Part shown: one piece after another, positions 44,325 through 56,807 of the stretch
Numbering within the stretch: position 1 is the first letter of the stretch
How the letters are laid out: every line of letters starts with the position of its first letter
Source: Acephala macrosclerotiorum
Lineage: Eukaryota > Ascomycota > Leotiomycetes > Helotiales > Mollisiaceae
Reading direction: 5' to 3'
NCBI GenBank assembly: GCA_014904845.1
Contig: MU119241.1
Span: forward strand, 186,001 to 250,000
Length of the DNA: 64,000 bases
The notes under the pieces: model-generated
Told to the model about the DNA's origin: nothing
Seen by the model: the letters and a program-made list of their open reading frames with translations, nothing else
The model's database searches: none
Made by a program: the position numbers and the translations under genes

Positions 44325-45743
44325 ATGTATTGCAGTTTAGCTCTTGCTACCTCACTGGTCGCCGCAGTCGTGCGGAGCCAGCAAGTAGGCACTCAGCAGA
44401 CGGAGACCCATCCAACGATGACTTGGCGGACATGTACTGGGGCAGGAAGCTGTACGACCAAGAACGGAAAAGTCATCATTGATTCCAACTGGAGATGGGT
44501 CCACGAACAGACTGCCAACTCCTACACCAATTGTTACACGGACAACAACTGGAACAAGACCCTCTGCCCAGACAACACGAAGTGCGCCGCCAATTGTGCC
44601 TTCGAGGGTGCTGACTACGCGGCCACTTACGGCGCAACTGCTAGTAGAAACTCCTTGAAGCTCACGTTTGTCACCAAGGGAACTTATGCAACCAACATTG
44701 GCTCCCGCTTGTATCTCATGGATACCGACACCTCGCATCAACAATTCAAATTATTGAACAACGAGTTCACCTTCGATGTCGATGTGTCAAATCTTCCTTG
44801 TAGTCTCAACGGTGCTCTCTATTTCGTGGCAATGGACGCCGATTGTGGAATGAAACGATACTCTACGAACAAGGCTGGAGCTAAGTACGGTGTTGGCTAC
44901 TGCGATGCGCAATGCCCGCGCGACTTGGATGTTCTTCAACGGAATGGCAAGCATCAAATTTCCTATTTGATAGTACAGAACTGATTATACGACTAGGGAA
45001 ATGTCGAGGGATGGACGCCATCAAGCAACGACCCCAATGCCGGTGTCGGAGGCCACGGCTCATGCTGCACAGAGATGGATATCTGGGAAGCCAATTCAGT
45101 CTCTGTAGCAGTCACGGCACACACTTGCGATACCCTCACACAGACTATGTGCAGTGGAGATGCATGTGGAGGCACATAGTCCTCTACTCGTTACGCTGGA
45201 AGCTGCGATCCTGACGGATGCGATTTTAATTCCTACCGTATGGGTGATACAAGCTTCTATGGACCTGGGATGACAGTCGACACAACCAAGAAGTTCACCG
45301 TCATCACTCAATTCATTGGCAACCCAATCAGCGAGATCAAGCGCTTCTACGTTCAGAACGGCAAGCTCATCCCTAACTCACAAGCCAAGATCGGCAATGT
45401 TACTGGAAACTCCATCACGACTGCGTTCTGTGATTCACAGAAGGCTACTTTCGGAGACAATTACGGCTTCAAGACCAAGGGAGGTCTTGCCAATATGGGA
45501 AAGGCCATGGCTGCGGGCATGACTCTCGTCATGTCAGTCTGCGATGATCATTATGCTAACATGCTTTGGCTCGATTCCACCTATCCGACTACTGCCACGA
45601 ACCCAGGTACGGCTCGTGGCACCTGCGCTGTCACTTCAGGTGTTCCTGCAGATGTCGAGTCCAAGTCTCCCGGCGCTTCGGTCACCTAACCTTACTCCAA
45701 CATCAAGTTTGGACCAATCAACTCCACCTTCACTGCCACATAA
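44325..45743 (+). pseudogene. GH7 cellobiohydrolase (cellulase) with several lesions
   Basis: Starting [18 protein letters not shown] (signal peptide) then [19 protein letters not shown], the mature N-terminus of cellobiohydrolase I. The catalytic segment EMDIWEAN (nucleophile and acid/base glutamates) is preserved, as are many disulfide cysteines. Lesions: an extra base near 44925-44933 before FFNGM breaks the frame; a GC-AG intron (44947-44996, GCAAGC donor) follows; TAG at 45177-45179 replaces the tyrosine of the usual GGTYSSTRYAG; and a six-base in-frame insertion at about 45687 introduces TAA before YSNIKFGPINSTFTAT. No cellulose-binding module follows. Intact enzymes processively release cellobiose from cellulose. 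This copy cannot make a full enzyme. Confidence 0.9.
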
Positions 45744-46680
45744 AAGTGTTTGCTGTAGCACATATTGGTTGTATATATGATGGACAATTGGATGGAAGCC
45801 GGCTGGCCAGCGTGATAAAAAATAATGCATCTGTGCTTACATACTGTTCGTATTCAGTACCTGGATTCATGGTGGACCGTGACTAAGCTACGTCTCTACT
45901 CCCATCCTGGTAACAATTCTCCTCGCAATTGGCTGTTACGACATCCCAAAGGAGTAAAGCCTATATTCTCGTGATCCAAAGAGTAAAAGCGGTGAGTGGG
46001 AGTCCCTTGGCAAAGAGGGCTCGCCGAAGACGGCGAAAGACCCGAACAATCTCCGTTTGCTACGACAATGTCTTCCCTTCAATTCGACCAAGTTATTTCT
46101 CGGAGCCTCAAACATCACGGATGGGCCCGAGAACTACCAGCTAATCAATGCAAGTCGTGCATGAGAAGAATATCAAGGATTCTTTCTACCGCTTCAAGGG
46201 ATGATTTTCTCCGCCTATCGTGAGGACTTGAGTTATCTGAAGATTGTATTGGTACCTCTCTTATTAGCTTTCTTAAAATTGCGCGATGGCTTCAGTCCAG
46301 AGGCAATACGGAAGTCTCCGTTTGAGTTCCAAGATATCCAACATTGCCACCTCATGAGTTCCGAGTCATCCACCCGTGACGATGTCCAATTTTGTTGTCT
46401 GGTTTATACTTAAGGCTCGCGGGGGATCGGTCACGTTTCACTAAAAGCCTTCTAATCAACACGTTCTTGGCTTCTTCGGGGCATCCACTAAGCGCTAGAG
46501 CGCATCCACTACGGCCGTGGCTCGGACTGGGGTGTTTCCCAGGCAAGATCCCCCACGATGGTACCGATTTCGAGCAAATATCAGACCATGTGTACCTCAT
46601 CATACGATCAAGATAGAGATCAATGTTTCGAATCGAAGCTAAGAAGCAAAGATAAAGGTTCCATTCCAAGTAATACTTCT
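45744..46680. other. intergenic region
   Basis: About 0.9 kb. Several overlapping short frames but no motif; the frame of the following gene is open upstream to 46558 and could extend its N-terminus. Confidence 0.35.
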
Positions 46681-48314
46681 ATGGCAGCAAGCCACAGCCC
46701 CTTTGAGGCATCATCTTTCCAGTTCGTGGATGAATTCGATTACCGCAACCCACACAACCAAAAGCGGATTCTCTCTGTCATACGATCTCATGCAAAACTC
46801 GATTACCATGCCAAACAGCGAAAAGCTGGAGTCAGATTTGGCGCTCCCAAACGAACCCTTCTTATCGCTCCTGCCAAAGCGCTAGACAACATTTCCCCAC
46901 ATAGCAACTCGAAACCTTCTCGCGTCAAATGTCGACACGGGAATACGTCCACTAAAGGATCTGCAGAAATTCGCTCTTCGAGGAGTTCTTTGAATCAATG
47001 CGCTATCAAAAAGGAAGATATCGAAGACGTTGGCTCGTTGGTGAGAGGTACATGGCGTGAAGACCCCTTCAATGCCTACAACCTACTTGACGACCCAAGG
47101 GTTCCTCTCTTGGTCTCCAACTGTAGTATCCCCGAGTTATTCATCCATAAGCTTCCCGAGCTCATTAGTAATCTAGTTAATGAACGTTTCCAGCAAACCT
47201 ATACAACTCCGGAAGGACATCGAGTGAACTTCGTCGTCAACTTAACACATCCGATCCTTCAACATGGAATTCTATACCATACGGGCGCATTCCTCCTCGC
47301 ACGAAACAACTCCATCGTCGACGAGAATTTCGTCACATATCATCGAACGCGGAGTATGCAGCTCGTTATTAGAGCATTAAGTGACCCGATTCAGAGGTGT
47401 AGCGACCAGACTATTGTTGCTTTGTTATATCTGATATTGTACGAAGTGGGTATCCTTCTCGGAACTTCGAAGCCACGATGCTGATCTTAGGAGGATATGT
47501 ATGGCACTCCAGAGGCTGCTAGGATACATCGAAACGGATTACATGAAGTTCTCAAAGTGCGAAAGAAAGAGGGTCGCCAAATCAGCTGGTTTTTGCGAAT
47601 GTCTCTTCCACTGTAAATATCTCAACTGCCTTCTTAACGTGGGGCCCGGCTGACTGATTTATCAGATGCGAGCTACATATGCTTACAGATGGCAAAGTCG
47701 ACCTCTCCAATGGCAACGGTATGAACGACGGCATCCTCACTGTCGTCCCCTCAGAACTCCAAATCTCAGGTTCGTCAATGTGGACCATATTCAACAGGCT
47801 GAAAGACGTGGCGAGTAACCTTTCAGCGTTACCAGCTAAGACGAGCTTCCGTGACCGACAGCGCATTGGATACGAAACAAGGGTCAAGATAGAGCGATTG
47901 TTGAAAATACTCGACATCGACAATCAGAGGACAGATGTAGAAAGAGACATACATAGATCGTGGTTGTTTGCTTCTTTGATCTATCTCTACACAATCGTTG
48001 CTACATCTGATGAGATGTGCCTCCTTCCAGAGAGGTATATCAAGATTATCCGTGAGCTCAAGGGTGCGGTGGAGAGACTGATAGATGTCCCGAAGAATCT
48101 CGGATATTCTACTCGAGTGCTGCTTTGGGTCCTCTTCTTTGGTGCTTTGCACTCAAAGGGAAAAGAGTATATGTGGTTCAGGAAAACAATCAGAGAGAGA
48201 TGTAGGGAAATGAAGCTAGAAACATGGGAGGAGGTCAAAGAAAAGCTGAACGAGCTGCCATGGGTCCAACAAGGAATTGAGTGGAAACTAAAGGCTTTGT
48301 GTGGAATTTACTAG
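46681..48314 (+). CDS. fungal-specific transcription-factor-like protein without zinc cluster
   Basis: Three exons (46681-47445, 47491-47612, 47666-48314) with 45- and 53-nt introns give 511 residues from the methionine of MAASHSPFEASSFQFVDEFD. The N-terminus (FQFV..., then RILSVIRSHAKLDYHAKQRK) is typical of a fungal family in which a short basic segment replaces the Zn2Cys6 cluster and a helical Fungal_trans_2-like region follows (SIPELFIHKLPELISNLVNE; ALLYLILYE; IHRNGLHEVLKVRKKEG). The first intron falls inside the conserved helical part, and splicing restores it. A longer start at 46558 is possible. Probably a nuclear regulator of unknown targets. It lies between the cellulase pseudogene and the ThDP enzyme gene on the same strand and could once have controlled either; unproven. 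Confidence 0.7.
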
Positions 48315-48790
48315 TCGGGGCTTCTAGCATTGGTCTTCGGTGCGCTTTGAAGATGATTGGAAGCATAGTATTCTGGAGTTACCAGCCAAATATTCTGTAC
48401 TCTTCGACATGCTTGCAGGCGCGGGGTAATGCCAAGTCAATTGCAGGGTATGCTTAAGATGGCCAGCCTTTATGCTAGAGTCTCTACAGAGTCTTTGAAA
48501 GCGCTAGGGAGAGCTATTACCTCCAAGAAATGATTCTCTTAGTGAACAAAAGCAGAACTAACAGATTCTAACCGAGCTCTTGTCTTTTGGATTCCAGTGT
48601 AGGGGCGATTTCAGGGGGTCTCGCTAAAGCAGCCACCTCTTCGGTACCCCGCATCGACTTACGGCATCTGCCGTAAGACTTACTCAACCTTGTTGACTCT
48701 GTCCTCATTATACCGATTTATTCATGATTCAACCAGTTTCTCTTCCCCCTTGAAATTATTTGAATCCTTGTACAGCTCTTTGTTCTCTCA
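48315..48790. other. intergenic region
   Basis: About 0.48 kb between two plus-strand genes; CT-rich near 48740-48785, consistent with a promoter. Confidence 0.4.
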
Positions 48791-50674
48791 ATGCCAGGAT
48801 TTGCGCTCAAACAGCCCGAATATCGAGAGCTCTCAGGCGGAGACCTCCTCGCTCAATGTCTCAAGCAGCTCGGCGTCGACGCAGCATTCGGCATTCATGG
48901 AGGCCATCTCGATGCCTTTCTCATGGGATGCGATTACAGCGGGATCAGACTTATCGATACTCGACACGAGACTGTCGCTGTCCAAGCAGCGGAGGGGTAC
49001 GCCAAGGTCAGCGGGAAGGTGGGAGCGTGCTTCGTGACTGCAAATAGCGGGTATGTCATCTCTTGAACGTCCACTAATTCGTCTCATACTGATGATGTGC
49101 AGCTTTTCAAACGCTCTTCCAGGTTTGGCGACAGCACTCGCTGACAGAAGCCCAATCTTCGTGATCACGAGCTCGCCCCCGCTTCGAGATGCGGAGATGA
49201 ATTGTCTTCAAGGTTTCTTGGATCAAGTGGTTATCTCGAAGCCGCTTACCAAGTTCTCTCATCGCGTGACACATCCGGAAGAGATTCCGAGACTTGTTGC
49301 TCATGCTTACAGGACTGCTAAGTCCGGCACTCCAGGTTAGCCTAGCTACCAAATTATCTAGGTCCTAGACTGACAACCACAGGCCCTGTATTGATTGACT
49401 TTCCCATCGAGATCCTATTTAGTCCAGTCAGACAACATAGTATTTCTTGGTGATCAATTTCCTCTCCACAACCATATCCACCAGCTCCAAGCCCCCAAGC
49501 CGTCACGGATGCGCTCGCACTCTGGAAAGAAGCTAAAAGACCAGCAGTTATCATCAGCACAGGATGCCGAGGTCTAGAAACTAGCAAACAGCTCATGCAA
49601 CTAGCAGAAACGACTCGAACACCTATCTTCCAGAGCATGAAAGGATTTGGCTCTCTGCCATTCGGCCATCAGCTCCAGGCTGGTCTTGCAACCAACCTCG
49701 CTAAACTTCCATACATGGGCAAGCCTCGACCAGACTTGATACTCATGCTAGGTGCGAGAACTGGGATGTTTCTTGGAGGACGCTCTGGCGTCATCATTCC
49801 TGAGACAGGCTGCAAACTAATCCAAATCGACATCGACGGCTCAGAAATCGGTCGAACAACCCACGTCGACATCGGCATCGTCTCCGACACGACAGAAGCT
49901 CTCAAAGCCCTCAACACCGCCGTAAACTCATCCCCATTCCAAGCACCAAAAGAATGGGTTTCTCTAGCCACAAGCCTCAAAAACACCCCTCGCTCCTCAG
50001 AGGCAGACGAGAAATACATAAATGGGAAAATGCACCCCTACCATGCTATCAAGGCTGTTTTCTCAGCTCTCGAGCCTGGAGCAATCCTTTCCTTCGACGG
50101 CGGGGAATCCGGTTCCTGGGCATCGGAACTCACAGAGCTCGCTCGACCATCAGCATCCTTCTTCAGCGCTGGTTATCTCGGCATGCTAGGTAACGGCTTT
50201 GGGTACTCTCTCGGTGCTGCTATCGCTTCACCTGACACGCAAATCATCAACATCCAAGGTGATGGAAGCGCGGGTTTCCATTTCAGCGAACTAGATACAT
50301 ATGCGAGACATAAACTCAACATCTTGACTGTAGTGGTTAACAACTACTGCTTGGGGATGTCGATTCATGGCCAAGAACTTGTGTATGGCTCCAAGGACCC
50401 CGCCAGACATGTTTCTTCCTTGAGTCCTGCAACAAGATATGATGTTGTTGCTGAAGGATTCGGGAATAAGAGTACTTTGGTTGAGAAGTTGGAGGATGTT
50501 GAGGGCGTTGTAAGGACGTTGAGTGCGGTCGAGGGACCGGCATGTATTAATTTGATTGTGAGTGATGAGCCAACTCATGCAGGCACGGTAGCGATGGTGA
50601 GTCCGACGGATGATCCAGATATGATTGTTGTTCCATATTATGATAATATTCCGAGGCCGTATTATAAGCAGTGA
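48791..50674 (+). pseudogene. thiamine diphosphate-dependent enzyme (acetolactate synthase/benzoylformate decarboxylase type), one nonsense codon
   Basis: Exons 48791-49050, 49103-49335 and 49383-50674 with introns of 52 and 47 nt keep one frame of 595 codons, the normal length. LAQCLKQLGVDAAFGIHGG and RHETVAVQAAEGYAK (catalytic glutamate) start the PYR domain; GPVLIDFPIEILFSPV ends it; the central domain follows with PAVIISTGCRG; and the PP domain has QGDGSAGFHFSELDTYARHK then VVNNYCLGM, the GDG-NN ThDP/metal motif. The only defect is TGA at 49451-49453 in the linker after HSISW, where related proteins have a glycine. Such enzymes decarboxylate or ligate 2-keto acids; the substrate here is unknown. 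A G-to-T change in GGA would explain it; young pseudogene or base error. Confidence 0.8.
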
Positions 50675-51407
50675 AAGAAAGGGAACCTTACAAATGCTCA
50701 ATAGGTGCTCTGTTCTAGAGAATACTCTGTCGTTGGTACCAACGAATCTCCAACTAAGTCTAGGTATGTGAGGACTGCAAGGAAGAAGGGGAATTTGTGC
50801 CTTCTCGTCGAATGTGTCGAATGGACACTGTCGATAATGTGACGAACATTGATATGATCTGCATCGAAAGAAGTTGCTGGTTCTGCCGGTATGTCCGAAC
50901 CGGAATCGCCATCGGACGGTCTGGCAATTGGCGTTGGAAAACGTGACCGGAGTACTCGAGATGTCGTGAGCCCTAGATCTGAGTGTTATTGCTATGTTTC
51001 GTCTTGGGCTGTAAAAATGAATCATGTTAAGGTTTGTTTTAAAGGTCTAGTCGAATTCAAGTAATGGCGCTCGAATCGTCATTAGCAAAGAGACATATTC
51101 GGATTAGCATATTAAGATTGCAAGTACAGGCACGCATAGGTCAAATATTATGGACTGGGCAGAGCAACGAAGAGTTGGCATTACTTCAGAGTCTGGCATC
51201 CTTTCTTTTTGTCATCTTCCATTGTAGACTGCATTTACTCTACAACAACTTCCATGCTGAACGCCTTTCTGCTGCAAATGCTCAAGTAATCCTCGAAAGC
51301 CACTCCCTCTCTGTCCAACCCCAACGCCCTTTTGTGCTGGGTATCCTGTACAGTAATTCGACATGAGAATCAAACCACACAACGCCCGAATATTGTTTTC
51401 GTCCCCC
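50675..51407. other. intergenic region
   Basis: About 0.73 kb between convergent genes. Nothing recognised; the antisense open frame overlapping the enzyme's end is a shadow. Confidence 0.4.
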
Positions 51408-52487
51408 TCAACCTTCAAATCCCACACGGAGACCAGTCACTCTGTTGGATGCCTGATGTCCTGCTTTGTACTTCTTGCCTAGGTAGGAAGCTGCTGGCCC
51501 TCGAGGTCGTTGAGCGGAGAGGGCATTAGGCCTTTGCCCTGTCGGACCGAATCTCCTTATCACCTTGGCCAGCTCGATAGCTCGAATGCGGTCAAATACC
51601 AAAGAATCAACTGGGAATTGTCGAACTAGATCGTCGGTAGAATCTTTAGGCAAGAAGGGACATAGCTTGATGAGACCATTATAGAATCCTTCATAGACGT
51701 ACTGTTTACGCTCAACTCCCGGCATCAACCGACTGATCACCAGCATCGAATCCACAATTATCCCTACCCAGAAAGACTCTTCGGACTCTAGTCTATTGAC
51801 GATTGTAGATGTGATGCGCTCGAACGTAAGCAGCGTGTTTCGACGAGTCTCCCAACAAGGAACTCTTTGCATGACGGTTGGAAGTCTGACAAGCAAGGAC
51901 CCAAGCTCTGCGGCAATGTGTGAATCGGATGGAGGAGGACGTATGTATCCGCCACGTAGTAGGGGTCCAATATCCGACCACCCCAGCTCCAACTCCTTGA
52001 TCAGCATGTAACATCTTTCGTGATAGCTTGCGATGTCTTGGAGGGCTTCGCGGAGGTCTCGGGACTGGCGTTTCTCAGCAGCTGCAACTCTGGTGGCGAC
52101 GTCGCGGTAGGAGAGGACTGCATCGACAAGTAATTTTTGGACGAGATTGATATCAAGTGCGCCAATTGCAGCCATTATGTCTCCTCTCGTCTTGTGCAAC
52201 GGGTCTTTCCAACTCCATAGCTCACCGTTTGTATTGGAAAAGGTTTCGCAATTGAGGATCACCAGCTTCCCAATATGCCGTTCATGTTCGACTACTGCAC
52301 GGAGGAGGAGTGCTTTGGCGGATTCGACGTCAATGCTTTCGACAATTCTTTCAACGTCTCGTCTTGTGGAACGTGGGACCGCATCCGGAATCGGAATCGG
52401 GTCTGATTTGTTCGTTCGTATCTTCGTATTTGGGTGGTGTCTTTCGATGAAGAGGTCGAAATCGAAATCTGCAGTTTGGAATGCCAT
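51408..52487 (-). CDS. uncharacterised 359-residue protein
   Basis: A single uninterrupted exon from ATG 52487. No signal peptide or membrane helix. The protein is mostly helical and charged: RRDVERIVESIDVESAKALL, AAAEKRQSRDLREALQDIAS and a C-terminal basic tail rich in arginine and lysine (GKKYKAGHQASNRVTG). Tryptophan and proline positions (ELWSWKDPLHK, LLRGGYIRPPP) suggest a folded domain. I do not recognise the family; gene-like codon composition and full-length openness support a real gene. Confidence 0.65.
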   Translation of the reverse strand: MAFQTADFDFDLFIERHHPNTKIRTNKSDPIPIPDAVPRSTRRDVERIVESIDVESAKALLLRAVVEHERHIGKLVILNCETFSNTNGELWSWKDPLHKTRGDIMAAIGALDINLVQKLLVDAVLSYRDVATRVAAAEKRQSRDLREALQDIASYHERCYMLIKELELGWSDIGPLLRGGYIRPPPSDSHIAAELGSLLVRLPTVMQRVPCWETRRNTLLTFERITSTIVNRLESEESFWVGIIVDSMLVISRLMPGVERKQYVYEGFYNGLIKLCPFLPKDSTDDLVRQFPVDSLVFDRIRAIELAKVIRRFGPTGQRPNALSAQRPRGPAASYLGKKYKAGHQASNRVTGLRVGFEG

Positions 52488-54727
52488 CTGGGTTTTTCGG
52501 AGGAAAGGTGAGACAGCGCTTCACCAGGGAAAGCAACGCGAAATTGTCGCGCGTTCACGAGGCATCACGCCAAGCCACTTTGGGCGATATAGTGTTCTTC
52601 AGGTCGTCGTGGAACTTGTTCTTTCATTCAAGCTCGACCTTCAAGTTGAGTGCAATAAACGATGCGTTTACTACCAAATTGAATGCTCAGCGACCGATAC
52701 AAGGACTGGTCTCAAAATTACGGACGACTCGATTCGCTCCGTTCCTCCTCCGTCCTCGCTTCCGCTAAGGTTACTTATTCCTCGGTGTCAAATCGAATGT
52801 TCGTCCAGATGAAACCAACAACTGGGCGCATCTTGATTGTTTCATCCGTCATCGGACTCAAGCCCTTCTCTCAGCAGTCCAAGCATACTCCCACTCCTTC
52901 ACGCCATCTACCACCAGCTCGAAATCTACCTTCCATTGGTGGCATTGCTCGTATCGAAGTTGAACACACCGAACTTCGACACTCCGAATGGATGATATTT
53001 CATCATCACCACATCCGACTCCTCTTCCTGGCGATACTGTCTGTCGAACGGCTGATAGAATTGGCTCAGCGGCGAGGTTGAGAACTCGACCACATTACTA
53101 TTCCCGTCCGGTGCTGGGAACTTGGTTGTCGGATGCTCATGCCGATCCTACTTTTGTTAGCCCTGCTCTTCTTTACCACCAGGTTGTATACTCCGCTGAT
53201 GACTACGACTCTTTCGGTTTTCCAAATCTTCTTAAGAATGATCTGCCGTTTGACGAGATACCCCGCCCAGTTATCAATGCTTTCTGGCCCCGGATGTCAG
53301 AGAGAAGCAGTCTCTTCGGTATTCTATTTGAAGTGTCTGCTGATAAAGAGCGCACCACAATCCTTGCGGTATTACTGTCAACATAGCCAACGCGAGAGAA
53401 GGTCACCTTTTCAGACTGGTGGAATATTTGGCCACGATAGACGAAGTCCACAGAAGCACTGACACAAAGGATATTGATGAGCACAGTCAAGACTGTTGCG
53501 ATTGGCGAGCTTGGCTCATATCGTCCTAGGAGCAGTGTTCCCAGCTGAGATCTTGGCCTTCCGGGTTTTACTCTCCTCAGTTCGGGCGCCTGTACGATGA
53601 GGCACTAAGATATAACAGCGCTGGTGTTGATGATAGGCAAGAATCGAAGACCCAGTGGTAGCTACACGTGATCAGCTTCAGATCTCAGACGTCGTTCATC
53701 TCTCACTTACTCATCGCACGAAATAAATCACTGTCAATCTCAACACACAGCTTGAGACGATGCTAGTCGCATATGTCGCCGACGACAACAACTTCAAGTT
53801 CTCCGTAGCAGTGGTTCATGGAATGATAGTCTCGACCCAAGCCCAAGTCGGGATTCATTGGGTATTTGTCCGCTTTCAACACATGCAGAATTTTCCATTC
53901 CTTGGTTTGTCTTCGGATCCCTTCGTCTTGTCGTGGATGGTTCTTGCGTTTTGATGTCTTTGAAACGCATCTTCATGTTGATGAGAAGCACGCGGGTGGG
54001 ACGGATCCGCCGTACCCCCATTCTTGAAGGTTCATTCACCAGATATCGTGGCGTTTGTGCCCACGTGTCTCGAGTCCGAACTTCTCAATTATTCAGTAAG
54101 CCTCGGACTTCGTAGTTCATTAGTCTTGTGAAGTTTCCTCAACCATGAACCTTATTTTCTTAGCGGTATCAAACAATCTGATAATCTAGGCGAGATGGCA
54201 CAGCACTTGAAGAATATAAAATTCTTCAACTCCTCGAGACCCTCCTCGAGAAAACATCTTGAGTTACTTCGAGAGTAATAGGAAGAGCGACTAGTTGACA
54301 AAAATGTCAAACAGCGGTTCAAGGAAAGTCCAAGGAGTCGAGAAGCGTACACCAATGTGGGAAACGCGACGGGACACCTGGAATCATTTCAAGAAATTGC
54401 GATCAGACTCGCGGAAAAGTTCAACGACGACCAAGCTCTCCGATCGGGTGTAACAATGGTGCATTAGCTGATTGCAATTACAGACTCCATAACGGAGATG
54501 GAAAGGAAACGATATCGAGATGAAGTTTCTACTAGACATTGATAGACTTATCCTATTTTCTGCCGTCAACTCTTAGCATCTATTTGTACGAACTTTTCAA
54601 TTTCAGGCGACTACAAGTCAATGCATACAGCAAACGTGCAGCACACCAAAACCAAGGTCGCTCCAAATCCCACATCAGCCGGTAGACTGACGCAAGCTTA
54701 GTACAAGAGAGGCACAAGAGAGGCATA
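52488..54727. other. 2.2 kb region without supportable gene
   Basis: Several open frames of 80-130 codons overlap in different frames (52680-53460) without motif. Just before the transposon there is a short direct repeat, caagagaggca, twice at about 54704-54724. Probably gene remnants and flanking DNA of the mobile element. Confidence 0.35.
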
Positions 54728-54756
54728 AGTCAAACCCCCTATTAACCGGCCACCCC
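54728..54756 (+). repeat. left terminal inverted repeat
   Basis: 29 bp, exactly matching the reverse complement of 56808-56836, next to a TA dinucleotide. Confidence 0.9.
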
Positions 54757-54757
54757 C

Positions 54758-54777
54758 TAAGTCGGCCGCCTCGCTTA
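54758..54777 (+). repeat. inner inverted repeat, left arm
   Basis: 20 bp (taagtcggccgcctcgctta), exact reverse complement of 56512-56531. One base separates it from the outer repeat on this side. Confidence 0.85.
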
Positions 54778-56511
54778 GTATACCGCCACTCTCACACTCC
54801 CACTTTAGAATTAAATATTTTAATTATTCTTTAATAAAACTTCTTTAAACTTTGCAATTAGTTAGAGGTGATTATAAAGCCCTTATATACTGAAGACGAT
54901 ATTTAGTACGCGCTTAGGGATATAGCTAATGGTAAGTCCGAGCGCAAAGCTAATCTCGAGTAAAGTGTATTACGAGGCACATTTTAAAACAAGCAATTAG
55001 ACCGCCTCTTTCGATTAAAAGTTTATGCATATCGTTAAAGGCTTTCTCTAGTTTAAAAACAACGTTTTACGAATTGAGTACTTATTTAAAAACGCTTTAA
55101 ATAGAATCCAATTTATAGACAAATTCGAGCTTTTATCGAACGAATTTTGATTGCTAAATATAATGCAGTACTACTTAGAAAGCGTTGAATGGCCGGTTTT
55201 CTTCGCTGGAATTCTGTTTTTAAGACTTAAAAGCAATTTAAAATCGATTTTGCACGCGTTAATAGTACTATTTTCGATATTTTTAAAGATTGGTTTTAAA
55301 AATTGAAAGTTCCGATTATTAAAGTTATTAGACCAGAAAACCGTTGAAATATAAACGAAACAGAGATTATAAAAAGCTAAAAAGAGAATGAACTAGTAGT
55401 GAAAAGTACTTAGAAATGCTTTATTCAAAAGAAACAACTAGAATCTAAGGCTTAGACTTTATTTATCGAGTGTATTTTAATAATCGAGAGAGTATTATAT
55501 CTATTAATTATATTTAAAAGTAAATCAATTTAATAATAATAGTTCTCTATAGGATTACATTTTTATAAAGATTAAAAGTTTATTACAATTGAAAATAAGT
55601 AAACTTTTAACGATATTGCTTTTAAATAACTACAAAAAGTCTTTATATTTCAAATGATACCACGTGACTCTAAAAAGCTCCGTTTACTTATATTAGACGA
55701 TTATAGAAATTATAAGACACTAGAGTTTATATAAAAATACTATTTGAATAATATTTATTTATTATTTTTATTATTATATACTTTATATATATTTCAATCT
55801 TTGAATTTATTCGTATTTTTTTTTTTAAAATATGTTTATTGAAAGCGATTTAATGCTTTAGTTTTTTTAAACGATTTAAATTTTATTAAAAAGTAGAACT
55901 TTTTAAACTGTTATAAACTAGCTCGAATAAATGTTTTAATAGTTACAAATTGTAAAATAAAATAATCGATTTTAAAACTATAATCGATCAAATTATCGAA
56001 ACTTTTTATGAATTCATTATTGCTTGAGAATAGTAATAAAGCGATCGAGTAAACTCTAAAAATTTTAGTAAAAGATTTAATATTTAAATATAATTAGAAT
56101 ATATTATTAGTTGCTTTTAAAACTCTTTAAAAAAGTGAAAATGTTCGAGATTATACTCGTCAAATCACGAGACTTGAGATGGTCGACTTTACAATTACTA
56201 GAGTACTTTTTAAGAAAGTAGTTAAAAACTTAGACGATAAGGACTTTATTATTACACAATATAAGCGTCGAATTAAGCAATTTGAGACTAGAGTAGTGCA
56301 ACTTAAGCCTAAAAAGCGGCGGAAGGTAGTAACTAGTCCAAATTCCAGGTTCGCCGATATCGAGACTATTTACAAAGTATAAATAAAAGCTAAAGACCGC
56401 TAAAATGTATCGTTAGACTCTAATGGCTTTATTAGCGTTACTTCTATTTTATCTCATATAACTATTAAAAAATAAAAAAGTTATTAAAGTTGGAAGTGGG
56501 TAGTGGTGAAT

Positions 56512-56531
56512 TAAGCGAGGCGGCCGACTTA
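56512..56531 (-). repeat. inner inverted repeat, right arm
   Basis: Exact partner of 54758-54777, but here 276 bp of unrelated sequence separates it from the outer repeat, suggesting an insertion. Confidence 0.85.
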
Positions 56532-56807
56532 CGGGCCTGACAGCGATAGTCTGTGCGATCAGGGCTCTTTGCTTATTCACGACCCCTATAACAAAATTTC
56601 GACTTTTTGCATCGTTTCTCGATTTTTTTAAACTGTAGCTGCAAACACTTTTTAACTTCTTTCAAAGTGTTTCCTTGAATTAAAGCTTATATTATTAAGT
56701 AATTGCAGAGAACTTTAGAAATGAAAAAAGAGACTTTGGTTTTCTAGACGAATTGGAAGCCTGAAAAGCAGCCTGGGCGCACAGACTACCGCCAGTAGGC
56801 TCGTTAA

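Noticed and set aside
1032..50674. Explaining all frameshifts as homopolymer sequencing errors
   Set aside because: Several breaks do lie in A, G or C runs, but stops such as TAG in HET and GH7 and TGA in the ThDP enzyme are substitutions, and core genes of similar total length show no errors. Still possible for single sites.
18272..50674. Stop-codon reassignment (TAA/TAG as Gln)
   Set aside because: Intact core genes here end normally at TAA, TAG or TGA, and the internal stops occur with frameshifts typical of pseudogenes.
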